Positions 1 through 8,780 of a DNA stretch of 25,460 nt are shown here, piece after piece. This DNA is from JBJFGR01 sp051892875 (GTDB lineage: Bacteria; Pseudomonadota; Gammaproteobacteria; Enterobacterales; Succinivibrionaceae), in assembly GCA_051892875.1 (NCBI GenBank), contig JBJFGR010000006.1:1-25460 (forward strand). The letters run 5' to 3'. Every line of letters begins with the position of its first letter. The first letter of the stretch is position 1. The notes below the pieces were generated by a model, which saw only the letters and a list, made by a program, of their open reading frames with translations, was not told where the DNA came from and ran no database searches. The translations under genes and the position numbers were made by a program.

Positions 1-143
1 TAGATAGGGAACTATTAATAAAAGCTAATGTTCCTAATATAAAAATGAACTTACTGAGCTTATATGAAGTTCCTGATGATAAAATGGAATATTTTGCAAC
101 AAATTTAAGACAAGAGCCTTTTTATAATTACTCTTGTTTTTAA
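1..143 (+). CDS. 3' end of an unrecognised gene (partial, cut by window start)
   Basis: One frame is open from position 3 through a TAA at 141-143 and encodes a 46-residue C-terminal tail that ends in NYSCF. Codon use is like that of the neighbouring genes, with stretches such as SLYEVPDDKMEYF that look like real protein. The start lies outside the window. I do not recognise the family and assign no function. The next gene (rsd) has its own promoter, so the two are probably separate units. Confidence 0.5.
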   Translation, partial: DRELLIKANVPNIKMNLLSLYEVPDDKMEYFATNLRQEPFYNYSCF

Positions 144-251
144 ATAAACTTTCTCTCCAAAATCATATTTTGTAAAATTATTTTTATAATTGATCATACC
201 TCACAAAAAAGAAAAATAGATATTTTTTATATAAAAATTGTCGTACGCTTA

Positions 252-280
252 AGTTTAAATAAATAATATTTTGTTATACT
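252..280 (+). promoter_or_regulatory. Probable promoter of rsd
   Basis: An extended -10 element (TGT followed by TATACT, with TATACT at 275-280) lies about 40 bases before the rsd start. The -35 region near 252-257 is weak, as is common with an extended -10. A GAGG ribosome binding site sits just before the ATG at 322. CTTAAG palindromes flank the promoter at about 248 and 306. Confidence 0.4.
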
Positions 281-321
281 AGAATTTAACATATGCTTAA
301 TAAAACTTAAGTGAGGTAATA

Positions 322-843
322 ATGTTATTAACGACTCTTAATCGAACAAAACAAGTTTCCAAAGGAAACTTAAAATGGATTAACGAGATGATTGAAGCTC
401 GAGAAAAGCTTATTTTGCTTTACTTTAAAATCGCTTCTCTTCCTATAGACGAAGATCTAAAAAATAAAAAGGATATGACCTCAACATGTGAACAAATATC
501 TTTATTTTGTAATCAGTTAGTAGATTATTTATCTCGTGGACATTTTATTATATATCCAAAAATACTTACTATAATGGAAACAGTTAGTAATAGAAGGTTG
601 TCTATTGCCAGAAGACTCGTTCCAAGAATTGAAAATACAACAGAACAATTATTGCGCTTTAATGATGAATATGGTGAAGATCTCAAAGGTGAAAAACTTA
701 CTAGAATTCGTAAAGCTTTAGGTTTTGTGGGTCAATGGTTAGAAATTCGATTTAAACATGAAGATAGAATGGTTATAGCATTACAAATATTAGATAATAC
801 AATGGCTAATGCAACAAAAAATATGGTTGTTGATAAGAATTAG
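322..843 (+). CDS. rsd: Rsd-family regulator of sigma-70 (anti-sigma D)
   Basis: The 173-residue all-helical protein matches the Rsd/AlgQ family. The clearest block is FCNQLVDYLSRGHFIIYPKI at about residues 62-81, close to the E. coli Rsd segment FCQSLVDYLSAGHFSIYERI. The C-terminal part (LGFVGQWLEIRFKHEDRMV) matches the Rsd end containing EARFVLEDKL. Rsd binds region 4 of the housekeeping sigma factor in stationary phase and favours use of alternative sigma factors; it also stimulates SpoT in E. coli. The length is slightly above the usual 150-160 residues. It lies 18 bases before a PilZ gene and is probably cotranscribed with it. GAGG precedes the ATG at a normal distance. Confidence 0.85.
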   Translation: MLLTTLNRTKQVSKGNLKWINEMIEAREKLILLYFKIASLPIDEDLKNKKDMTSTCEQISLFCNQLVDYLSRGHFIIYPKILTIMETVSNRRLSIARRLVPRIENTTEQLLRFNDEYGEDLKGEKLTRIRKALGFVGQWLEIRFKHEDRMVIALQILDNTMANATKNMVVDKN

Positions 844-861
844 TATATAAAGGATAGACTT

Positions 862-1221
862 ATGATTGAAAAGAGGCACTTTCATCGTATTAACTATGAA
901 ATACCCGGTACATTTACTGTTAACAATATCTGCCATGAAGTAAAAATTAAAAACCTTTCACTTCAAGGTATGTTGATCGAGTTAATAAATATTAATGAAA
1001 TATCTTTGGTTATAGGTATGGAAGGTGTTCTTTGTGTACACCTTTCAGAAGATATAAGTCCTTTTGTCAATGTAAGTATTGTTAGAATTGAGAACCATTT
1101 TTTAGGTTTAAAAATATGCAACGTAGATCTAGAAGCTCTAACTTACATTAGGACTATATGCGTTTTAAACGCTGAAAATCAAAATGTTAATTACCAAGAA
1201 CTAGAGCATCTTATAAAATAG
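862..1221 (+). CDS. Small single-domain PilZ protein (c-di-GMP receptor)
   Basis: This 119-residue protein is essentially one PilZ domain. Both c-di-GMP binding motifs are present: RxxxR at residues 5-9 (RHFHR) and NxSxxG at about residues 31-36 (NLSLQG). There is no membrane segment or second domain, so it is probably a cytoplasmic adaptor that changes partner binding when c-di-GMP is high. The target cannot be read from the sequence. It follows rsd closely, which may tie its expression to growth phase. AAAGGA precedes the ATG. Its stop codon lies inside a hairpin shared with the convergent radA gene. Confidence 0.8.
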   Translation: MIEKRHFHRINYEIPGTFTVNNICHEVKIKNLSLQGMLIELININEISLVIGMEGVLCVHLSEDISPFVNVSIVRIENHFLGLKICNVDLEALTYIRTICVLNAENQNVNYQELEHLIK

Positions 1222-1254
1222 AGAAGTATGTATGTTAATAACATCTCCTCTATT
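1217..1254. terminator. Convergent hairpin between the PilZ gene and radA
   Basis: AATAGAG (1217-1223) pairs with CTCTATT (1248-1254), and an inner ATGTTA/TAACAT stem lies between them. The structure separates two convergent genes and may end transcription in both directions. The U-tract is weak. Confidence 0.45.
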
Positions 1255-1257
1255 AAA

Positions 1258-2622
1258 TTAAATAATATTTAAGATATCTTGTATAGTTTTTACAGGATAA
1301 ATAGACATTCCTTCTATTTTTGTTCTAGGTGTATTATCCTTAGGTACAATTGCTTGAGTAAATCCATGCTTAAAAGCCTCAACTATTCTTTCAGTTCCGT
1401 TTGTTACAGGTCTTATTTCTCCTGATAAACCAACTTCACCAAATACTATCATATTCTTAGGTATAGGTTTATTTTTATAACTTGATAATAAACTAACTAA
1501 TAAAGGTAAATCTGCACTGGTTTCCTCAACTTTCACACCACCTACAACATTTACAAAGACGTCCTGATCTCCCATTGATATCCCCCCATGTCTATGTAAA
1601 ACTGCAAGTAACATTGCTAAACGATTAGGTTCGGTCCCTATTGATAATCTCCTAGGAACTCCATATTGAGTATTATCAACTAAAGCCTGTAATTCAACTA
1701 AAAGAGGTCTAGAACCTTCCCATATAACCATAACTACAGAACCAGGACTTTCAGTTTCAGTTCTATTTAAAAAAATAGCAGATGGATTTACAACTTCTCG
1801 CATACCTTTATCAATCATCGCAAATACACCAATTTCATTAACAGCTCCAAAACGATTTTTCTGACATCTTAATGTTCTGAATTTTGAATCACTATCACCT
1901 TCCAACAAAATTGATGAATCTACACAGTGTTCTAATATTTTAGGACCTGCCAATACTCCATCTTTTGTTACATGACCCACAAGGAACGTTGCAACATTAT
2001 TACGTTTAGCAAACTGGGTAAATGCTGCAGCAGATTCTCTCACTTGAGAAACACTTCCTGGGGCTGATGAAATACCTTCAACATGCATAACTTGAATGGA
2101 ATCAATAATCAATATTTGAGCTTGTTCCTGTTCAGATAAAAAAATTATTTTATCAACACTTGTTTCTGTCACAATTCTAATATAATCTGTTGTTAATCCT
2201 AAACGCTGAGCCCTTAATGCTACTTGTTGTAAAGACTCTTCACCAGTTACATAAAGAACTTTAACTTTATTTGATAAAAAACTTACCATTTGTAAAAGCA
2301 AAGTAGATTTACCAGCACCAGGATTTCCACCAATAAGAACCACAGAACCTGCTACAATCCCCCCACCAAGCACTCGATCAAACTCTCTAAATCCACTGTG
2401 CAATCTAGGAATCTGTACTAAAGATACTGTATTTAAATTAACAATACCTTCAGATATTTCACCTGAAAAACCTTTATATCTATTATTTGGAGAAAATGAA
2501 TATGGTTGTACTAAAGTTTCTTGTATAGTATTCCACTCACCGCAATCATTACACTTCCCTTGCCATTTGGAATATTTTGCACCACAATTGCTACATAAAA
2601 AAACTGAAGAATTTTTTGCCAT
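1258..2622 (-). CDS. radA: DNA repair protein RadA (Sms)
   Basis: RadA is a hexameric RecA-like helicase that extends D-loops and processes recombination intermediates. The 454-residue length is typical. In order: a C4 zinc finger (Cys10, 13, 24, 27), a Walker A loop GGNPGAGKST at 98-107, a Walker B ILIID at about 170-174, the RadA-specific KNRFG motif at 255-259, and a C-terminal Lon-like domain ending near VPKDN. AGGA lies 7 bases before the ATG. It is the last gene of a leftward dam / phosphoesterase / radA group and is separated by 18 bases from the phosphoesterase. In many gammaproteobacteria radA sits beside serB; here a large PilZ gene and this group lie between them. Confidence 0.95.
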   Translation of the reverse strand: MAKNSSVFLCSNCGAKYSKWQGKCNDCGEWNTIQETLVQPYSFSPNNRYKGFSGEISEGIVNLNTVSLVQIPRLHSGFREFDRVLGGGIVAGSVVLIGGNPGAGKSTLLLQMVSFLSNKVKVLYVTGEESLQQVALRAQRLGLTTDYIRIVTETSVDKIIFLSEQEQAQILIIDSIQVMHVEGISSAPGSVSQVRESAAAFTQFAKRNNVATFLVGHVTKDGVLAGPKILEHCVDSSILLEGDSDSKFRTLRCQKNRFGAVNEIGVFAMIDKGMREVVNPSAIFLNRTETESPGSVVMVIWEGSRPLLVELQALVDNTQYGVPRRLSIGTEPNRLAMLLAVLHRHGGISMGDQDVFVNVVGGVKVEETSADLPLLVSLLSSYKNKPIPKNMIVFGEVGLSGEIRPVTNGTERIVEAFKHGFTQAIVPKDNTPRTKIEGMSIYPVKTIQDILNII

Positions 2623-2640
2623 TATATATTCCTATTTTCT

Positions 2641-3828
2641 TTATTTTTTAAATATGTCAATAATAATTATTTCGCCGGGAGTATTTATACGACTATAAAA
2701 ACCAGACCATAAAAAAGTACCATTACTTACAATCAATTTATGATTTTTTTCTTCATAGAAACCTGATACAAAACCTTTATTAAAAACTTTAACCAAGTTT
2801 TTTAAAATAGGTACCATACCACCATGAGTATGACCACTTAGTGTTAAAAACACATCATAATTCATAACATTAATAAATTCTGCAGGTTTATGAACCATTA
2901 CAACTGTTGGTACAGTGTTAACAACATTTTTTAAAGCCTTTTGAAAATCTGTCCCTTCAAAATTTTTACCTTTAACCTTTAATGCTTGATTATCATTAAC
3001 ACCAGCAATATTTATTATCTGTCTATGACCATCCCATAAAGTAACACTATCATTTTCTAATAAATTAATATTTATTTGTGAAAACTTTTCTTTCCAATTC
3101 TCAAAATCTGAATAATATTCATGATTACCTGTTATTCCATACACCCCGTATTTTGAATGTAATTTTGCTAATTCCCCAACTTGTTCTTTTATAAGTTCAT
3201 AACACCCATCAATAATATCACCTGTAATTAATACTACATCAGGATTAAGACTATTCACCTGCGCCACTAATTTTTCAACCTTATCCTTTGATATATTATT
3301 AGCAATATGAATATCTGATAAATGAACTATTCTAAAACCATTACTATTAAGTTGTTTATTATAATAATTTGGTAACTTATCTGAATATAACTTATAAAAG
3401 TGTAATTCTGGATTTGAAGACGCGTTTAGACAACCAATTGCACTCAATATTATTGAAAAGACCACTAATGCATAAGAAAAAATACTACTTACTTTATAAG
3501 CAAAATTCTCTGAAAAAATTTTTATAATATAAAATATAATTACCCTTAATAATCCAAAAAAAATTAAAAAAATCAAACATACTTGGAAAACACTTAACAA
3601 AATAGTCACCCACCCAGGAAATTCAGGTGAAAACATATTTTTTCCAAAATAAATACATATGAAATTTTTAAAAGACGCTATTACACAAAAAATAATAACT
3701 AAAAATTTACATAATATATTACGTATTTTTAAAGGTTTTATAACAAAAATATAACTTAATAACAATAATAAAATTGGTAATAATACTTTAAATAACCAAG
3801 GTAATAAAAAATTAACAAATTCAGACAT
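2641..3828 (-). CDS. Membrane-anchored calcineurin-like metallophosphoesterase
   Basis: The 395-residue protein has about four hydrophobic segments in residues 1-135 followed by a metallophosphoesterase domain. All metal-binding signatures are present: SDIHI (171-175), GDIIDG (203-208), GNHEYY (234-239), VHKP (about 312-315) and SGHTHGG (331-337). The architecture resembles YkuE/YaeI-like enzymes. YaeI-type proteins act on lipid-linked phosphodiesters, but the substrate here is not readable. The catalytic domain follows the last membrane segment; its side of the membrane is uncertain. It lies between dam and radA in the same direction and may be cotranscribed with radA. Confidence 0.8.
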   Translation of the reverse strand: MSEFVNFLLPWLFKVLLPILLLLLSYIFVIKPLKIRNILCKFLVIIFCVIASFKNFICIYFGKNMFSPEFPGWVTILLSVFQVCLIFLIFFGLLRVIIFYIIKIFSENFAYKVSSIFSYALVVFSIILSAIGCLNASSNPELHFYKLYSDKLPNYYNKQLNSNGFRIVHLSDIHIANNISKDKVEKLVAQVNSLNPDVVLITGDIIDGCYELIKEQVGELAKLHSKYGVYGITGNHEYYSDFENWKEKFSQININLLENDSVTLWDGHRQIINIAGVNDNQALKVKGKNFEGTDFQKALKNVVNTVPTVVMVHKPAEFINVMNYDVFLTLSGHTHGGMVPILKNLVKVFNKGFVSGFYEEKNHKLIVSNGTFLWSGFYSRINTPGEIIIIDIFKK

Positions 3829-3937
3829 AAAATAGTAATTAACTTATTGAATATTGAACATTACAGACAAAAAAGCATTTTTATTTATTATCAACTTTTA
3901 AATACATAAAAATACAACACCCATTAAAAAATTAAAC

Positions 3938-4771
3938 CTAGTAATTAGTTATTATAACCTCTTTACCAACTCTCTTTGAAGCATTACTGTTAATTGCACG
4001 TTTAACATTAACTTCTTCTATTTTATATCCTTTATATAACTCATGAACAAGGTCTACATTATTATTACTAAGCATCACTTTTACCCCCAACTTATCCAAA
4101 TTCTTAAAAAGTGCAACTAAGCGAAGGTGATCTTCATATTTGAAACCATCTTTAGTGTAATCGGTAAAATTTGCTGTTGTGCTAACAGGAACATATGGTG
4201 AATCAAAATATACAAAATCATTAGGCTGAACATCCTTACAAGCAACCTCAAAATCTCCTCTAAGTATTACAATATCATTATTTTGTAAAAAATTACCTAA
4301 AGTTCTAAGATTTTCTTCAACCATAGACGAGCCTGTTACTTTATTATTATACGGTACATTAAACAATCCTTTAGAATTTACCCTATATAATCCATTAAAA
4401 CAATGCTTGTTTATCCATATCATCAATGCTGCACATTCTTCATCTAAAATATCAGAAACAATTTTTTGATTATAAATTGCTCTAATTTTTAAATAATACT
4501 CTTTATCACAAGCAACTGAATCAAATTCTTTTAATATAGAAATAACAATTTCTGCATTATTTTTTAATTGACGATAAACATTTATTAATTGCCCATTAAT
4601 ATCATTAATTACAGCGTGTTTAGGCAGAATATCAAAAAACAAAGCACCACCGCCAATAAAAGGCTCATAATATCTATTATAACTACTAGGCACATAAGCC
4701 TTTAATCTATCTACAAGTTGTTTTTTTCCACCAGCCCACTTAACAAAGGGGGTAATTTTTATATTATCCAT
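3938..4771 (-). CDS. dam: Dam-like DNA adenine-N6 methyltransferase, orphan, variant motif IV
   Basis: The 277-residue protein belongs to the D12 class (Dam/DpnII group), which transfers methyl from S-adenosylmethionine to adenine, most often in GATC. It shows KWAGGK at 11-16, the cofactor loop PFIGGGALFF at 37-46, NGLYR with the following NxxGxFNVPY near 126-141, and a C-terminal block ending NEVLITNY-like (KEVIITNY). Motif IV reads DSPY (190-193) rather than the usual DPPY. No restriction endonuclease lies next to it, so it looks like an orphan methylase for repair, replication timing or gene regulation. GAGG precedes the ATG. GATC specificity is inferred from the family. Confidence 0.85.
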   Translation of the reverse strand: MDNIKITPFVKWAGGKKQLVDRLKAYVPSSYNRYYEPFIGGGALFFDILPKHAVINDINGQLINVYRQLKNNAEIVISILKEFDSVACDKEYYLKIRAIYNQKIVSDILDEECAALMIWINKHCFNGLYRVNSKGLFNVPYNNKVTGSSMVEENLRTLGNFLQNNDIVILRGDFEVACKDVQPNDFVYFDSPYVPVSTTANFTDYTKDGFKYEDHLRLVALFKNLDKLGVKVMLSNNNVDLVHELYKGYKIEEVNVKRAINSNASKRVGKEVIITNY

Positions 4772-4788
4772 TTAATCAACCTCTAATA

Positions 4789-4816
4789 ATTTTAACGTAT
4801 CTTATCATTCATCAAA
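4789..4816 (-). promoter_or_regulatory. Probable promoter of dam
   Basis: On the minus strand TTTGAT (4816-4811) and TAAAAT (4794-4789) are separated by 16 bases and lie just upstream of the dam start at 4771. GAGG is placed about 8 bases before the ATG. Match is moderate in an AT-rich background. Confidence 0.35.
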
Positions 4817-4847
4817 CACACTTAAAAGTTTTATTTTTTAGGTTTTT

Positions 4848-5027
4848 ATGAAAGTTATTTTTACAAAAGATTGTTTAAACCAAAGCAATACAAGAATGAG
4901 TAACTTGAATCCCAAAATATAGACAGTAGTTTACGGTATTGATTTGTCTGACGTAGCAAAAAAAGATTTGGATAAAACTAATAAATTTGTATATTTTTCA
5001 CATAAGAGAGTGAACACTTTTGATTAA
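4848..5027 (+). pseudogene. Short amber-interrupted ORF, possible gene relic
   Basis: An ATG at 4848 opens a frame of 24 codons to a TAG at 4920-4922. The same frame then continues for 34 further codons to a TAA at 5025-5027. The second part reads like normal protein (VVYGIDLSDVAKKDLD, then NKFVYFSHKRV). No frameshift is needed to join the halves. I do not recognise the product. It may be a small gene inactivated by one nonsense change, or chance. The rest of 4772-5240 holds only promoter-like AT-rich DNA. Confidence 0.3.
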
Positions 5028-5121
5028 TCAACTTAACTTAATAAAACGCACATTTTATTCTATGTGTAGTCAGTGAATCCTTTAAATTTTATCTCCGAAA
5101 TGACAAGTAAACATATTTTTT

Positions 5122-5180
5122 TAAATTTGATCAAGTTTAAAATATATAATTCTCGTACTTTCTTTAATAATAATATAAAA
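5122..5180 (+). promoter_or_regulatory. Promoter region of the large PilZ gene
   Basis: A perfect TATAAT is at 5145-5150 with a weak -35 around 5122-5127 (17-base spacing), and a second TATAAA is at 5174-5179. An AAGGAG at 5220-5225 is 15 bases before the ATG at 5241, an unusually long gap. An in-frame TAA just upstream makes that ATG the first possible ATG start. Confidence 0.35.
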
Positions 5181-5240
5181 TCATAGGGTGTTTCTTTTTG
5201 TCTATTGAAGAAATTCTTTAAGGAGTGAAAACTATAATAT

Positions 5241-7661
5241 ATGGACGAAATCCAAAAAAAAGCAAGATACTTTTTACCTTTTTATCGTTATCCAAATTTT
5301 AATGAAATATTTGAGGAATTGCTATCTGTTGAATCTTCATCTAGACAATTTTTGTTACGTATGGAAATAAAACGTTTAACCTCTCCATGCGTTCGAGTTA
5401 TGGATTTCAGAAAAGATGGTAATGCAACTGTTTTTAAGTATAACAATATAGTTCATTATTTATTGCCATCAGATATAGATGAATTTAAAAACTTACTCCC
5501 TGTATATAGAAACACTTATACCATTGGATTATACGAAGATCTTATGCAAAAACACCAGGAACGCAAAAAATCAAAACTAGACGCTCTTGGTATAAAAGTA
5601 AATTCCGATACAAATAAAATTGAACGTTACTTCATTGAAAATATGCAATTTGCAAGTTATGCACATCGCCGTGATGAACGTATGTTTTATAGCTCACCAA
5701 TAAAAATTTCTTTTGAAGATGGTAGGATTATGGATGCAAAAACATCCGATCTATCATGTAGTGGTATAAAAATTTTACTGCCTGAAGCTTATGAATTTAC
5801 TGATAGAGAAAAAATTTTTATTACATTTACAGGACTAATTTCCTCTTATCCTGATGATAAAGAAACATTAACAAATGTTCCTTACGAAACTCTTGGTGTC
5901 GATAATAGAGATATTAGATATTGGTTAAAAACCAGATGTTTATCTAATGATAAATCGTTTGAAAAATTTATAGTAAATTTTCAAGAAACAAATAAATATC
6001 GCTATCGCGTCGATATTGACTACTTTGCATACACTACTAACATAAAAGTTATAGAATACCAATATCTACCAAAAGTTATTGGTATTCCATTGGTTTTTAG
6101 CAATTCAAAACAACCAGAACTATTATATTGCTTAAAAAGTGATTTAAATCATGATGAACTTGATTACTGGCGCGATGAACAAGGTATGGATAAAATAAGA
6201 TCCATATTCAACAGTGAACGTCTTGCAGATATCTTAAAAAAACCTATAGGACAACAATATGCATACATCTATAGTTTTAAGCATATCAGTCAAAATCATA
6301 CCTTCTTTATTACAGCAACTTTAGATGAATTAAAAGAAACAACATTAAAATCAACATTCTTTAGTATGTCTAAAGGTAAAGATAGTTTTAAAATATATAA
6401 ATTTGAGATCACCCCTGTTAAAATTTCAAAAAATGATATAGAAAACACTTTAGTTGATATTGATTCATCAGATCCTGAAAAGTTAACAGAAATTTTATCA
6501 AAAATTGGTTATATTGGAATTCTTACAAATATAACTGATACAATAGATAAAGATATCTATAATAAATATAAAGCAAATCATCATTTAAACTATTTACAAC
6601 AATTTACTAATGACACTGATGTTGCTGAACCAACACCAATGGAATATTTACAATATATTATTCCAAGAAAAGAACCTCGTTATGAGTACCAAACATCTGC
6701 AATTGTAAATCATCGCTATTTTGCGTCAATTCAAGCGTGGACAAAAGATATATCTACCAAAGGTTTACAGATAGAATTAGCAACACCTATACCTTGCTTT
6801 AATGGTGATACTGTAGGTGTCTCTTTACCAAAATTCCAGGAATTAAATAAAAAAATTCCTCTTAAAAATATTCAATATCAGGTAGTGTATATTAATTCTG
6901 CTCACACTATTATGCATTTAAAATTAATAGAAAATGACATAGAATTTCATTCATCAGAAGTTATTAAATTTTTTACAAATTTAATATCTGCTAACAAAAA
7001 GATTTTAAAACCAGCTAGTGAAATAACAGAAATGAGTGAAGTATCTAAAGCTTTACGCTCATTTATATTGTCAAATATTTTTACTAACCCTATTATTTTT
7101 ATGAGAGGCAAAACCAATAGGTTAGGTTTTTTTGCTCATTCAAATAATAAGACTAATAAATTGTTTAATATTTACAAAGGAAAAGAAAATCATTCAAATC
7201 TATTTCCATTAATCTCAAATAATATTTTAAATACTATACTAGATGCCTTACCTACTTTAAAAATGAATGGCGGAAATATAAAATTTAATATTTTAATACA
7301 ACGTAATTATAATGATTATGGACGGTTATCATACATTCCGTGCCTAGAAAATAGTATCGAAAAAATAACTGATAGAATTTCATTTATCAAAGAAGGTATT
7401 GAAAATGGATATTTCGGAGCTTTTGCGATATATGTTTCTGCAATTCAAAAACCAAACATAACAGAGATAAAAAATTCACTTGAATACATCAGAAAGAGTG
7501 CCACCCATATATACAAAAATCTTGAACAAAATATTTGGAATATTATTGGTATTGGAGATGTTGTTGAAATTACTGAATCGGTTTTAGCTAAATATAATCT
7601 AGAAGATACACCAAAAACAGAAGTTCCTGATGAACAATTCGAAGCGAAAGGAACAGAATAA
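5241..7661 (+). CDS. Large protein with two PilZ domains
   Basis: This 806-residue protein carries two PilZ domains with intact c-di-GMP motifs: RxxxR at 143-147 with DLSCSG at 170-175, and RxxxR at 476-480 with DISTKG at 503-508. The N-terminal 120 residues and the regions after each PilZ domain are unassigned and have no clear membrane segment. From memory, Vibrio and Shewanella relatives have a large PilZ protein between serB and radA (VC2344 in V. cholerae), and the setting here, next to serB and near radA, fits that group. It is probably a c-di-GMP effector acting on motility, attachment or transcription; the partner is unknown. It ends at a strong bidirectional terminator shared with serB. 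Confidence 0.8.
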   Translation: MDEIQKKARYFLPFYRYPNFNEIFEELLSVESSSRQFLLRMEIKRLTSPCVRVMDFRKDGNATVFKYNNIVHYLLPSDIDEFKNLLPVYRNTYTIGLYEDLMQKHQERKKSKLDALGIKVNSDTNKIERYFIENMQFASYAHRRDERMFYSSPIKISFEDGRIMDAKTSDLSCSGIKILLPEAYEFTDREKIFITFTGLISSYPDDKETLTNVPYETLGVDNRDIRYWLKTRCLSNDKSFEKFIVNFQETNKYRYRVDIDYFAYTTNIKVIEYQYLPKVIGIPLVFSNSKQPELLYCLKSDLNHDELDYWRDEQGMDKIRSIFNSERLADILKKPIGQQYAYIYSFKHISQNHTFFITATLDELKETTLKSTFFSMSKGKDSFKIYKFEITPVKISKNDIENTLVDIDSSDPEKLTEILSKIGYIGILTNITDTIDKDIYNKYKANHHLNYLQQFTNDTDVAEPTPMEYLQYIIPRKEPRYEYQTSAIVNHRYFASIQAWTKDISTKGLQIELATPIPCFNGDTVGVSLPKFQELNKKIPLKNIQYQVVYINSAHTIMHLKLIENDIEFHSSEVIKFFTNLISANKKILKPASEITEMSEVSKALRSFILSNIFTNPIIFMRGKTNRLGFFAHSNNKTNKLFNIYKGKENHSNLFPLISNNILNTILDALPTLKMNGGNIKFNILIQRNYNDYGRLSYIPCLENSIEKITDRISFIKEGIENGYFGAFAIYVSAIQKPNITEIKNSLEYIRKSATHIYKNLEQNIWNIIGIGDVVEITESVLAKYNLEDTPKTEVPDEQFEAKGTE

Positions 7662-7683
7662 TATCTAACATTAATTTAATCAT

Positions 7684-7727
7684 AATATAAAGTGTTTAAA
7701 TATTCTAAATATCAAACACTTTATATT
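7684..7727. terminator. Bidirectional intrinsic terminator between the PilZ gene and serB
   Basis: AATATAAAGTGTTT (7684-7697) and AAACACTTTATATT (7714-7727) form a perfect 14-bp stem with a 16-base loop, followed by a T-rich run on the plus strand. It lies between two convergent genes. Confidence 0.75.
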
Positions 7728-7748
7728 TCTTTTGAATTTACATTAACT

Positions 7749-8747
7749 CTATTTTCTATTAATACGCATTCTCGCTTCTAAAACACAAGCAGCAGCATCT
7801 AAACCAAAGTTATTAATTGTTGCAGGTGCCTTTTCTCGTACAATAGGTTTTGCGTGAATTGCAAATCCTAAACCAGCTTCACAAATCATAGGAAGATCAT
7901 TGGCGCCATCACCAATTGCTATACTTTGAGATTTAGGAATATTGTACTCTGAAAGCAACTCATGAAGTGTTCTAACTTTAACTGTTGAATCAACAATTTC
8001 ACCAATTAAGTCCCCTGTTAAATGATCACCTTCTATTTCAAAAGTATTGGCATGAACCTTTGTCAAATTATAATCTTCCTTTAATTTATTAACAAAAGGC
8101 ATGAAACCACCTGAAGCAATGGCAACTTTCCAGCCATTTTTCTGCAGAAGAGTTATTAATTCTGGGAAACCAGGCATAATAGGAAGTTTGTTTCTTAAAT
8201 CCTCTAAAATTGATGTAGGTGCATTTTTTAATAAAGACACTCTTTTACGTAAACTTTGTTTAAAATCCAACAAACCATGCATAGCTTGACTAGTTATTTC
8301 AGCAATTTGTTCACCTACTCCATAAGCCTTAGCTATTTCATCTATACATTCAATCTGAATACAAGTAGAATCCATATCCAAAAGAATGACACCAGGTTTA
8401 TTTAATATAGGTATTTCTTTTACATGAACAACATCAATAGTACCAGGATATTTTTTTAACTCCTGATTTAAATCAGCATTGTATACATTAGTTTTTGCAA
8501 TCAATACTTGATTTCCACAACAATTAAAAGGTGCAATAAATCCAAATTTAACACCAAAGGCAGTACACTTATTATAAATATCTACTAAAGTGTCTGAAAA
8601 TATTTCCTTAGCTATAACTACTATATAACCACCGTTATAATCTTCAGATAATATTGATAATGTATTATCTTTTACAGAAAACAAAGTACATTCCGGCAAA
8701 GATAAATTACTTAAAGATTTACCTTTTTCTAATAAAATATCATCCAT
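7749..8747 (-). CDS. serB: Phosphoserine phosphatase SerB
   Basis: SerB hydrolyses O-phosphoserine to serine, the last step of serine synthesis. The 332-residue protein has an N-terminal regulatory region (about 1-110) and a HAD domain with the nucleophile motif DMDST (124-128), the phosphate-binding SGG (212-214), a lysine in the region around 254-258 and the metal site GDGAND (279-284). The length is close to E. coli SerB (322). It is the last gene of the leftward series after prfC, 19 bases away. The gap is an exact copy of the prfC 3' end and supplies the only purine-rich stretch (AAGAGA) that could act as ribosome binding site. Confidence 0.95.
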   Translation of the reverse strand: MDDILLEKGKSLSNLSLPECTLFSVKDNTLSILSEDYNGGYIVVIAKEIFSDTLVDIYNKCTAFGVKFGFIAPFNCCGNQVLIAKTNVYNADLNQELKKYPGTIDVVHVKEIPILNKPGVILLDMDSTCIQIECIDEIAKAYGVGEQIAEITSQAMHGLLDFKQSLRKRVSLLKNAPTSILEDLRNKLPIMPGFPELITLLQKNGWKVAIASGGFMPFVNKLKEDYNLTKVHANTFEIEGDHLTGDLIGEIVDSTVKVRTLHELLSEYNIPKSQSIAIGDGANDLPMICEAGLGFAIHAKPIVREKAPATINNFGLDAAACVLEARMRINRK

Positions 8748-8748
8748 A

Positions 8749-8780
8749 AATTAATGTTCTCTTGAATTAATGTTCTCTTG
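8749..8780. repeat. 16-bp tandem duplication at the prfC/serB junction
   Basis: AATTAATGTTCTCTTG occurs at 8749-8764 and again at 8765-8780 without mismatch. The second copy includes the last prfC codons (Arg-Glu-His) and its TAA; the first copy fills almost the whole gap to serB. Confidence 0.9.
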
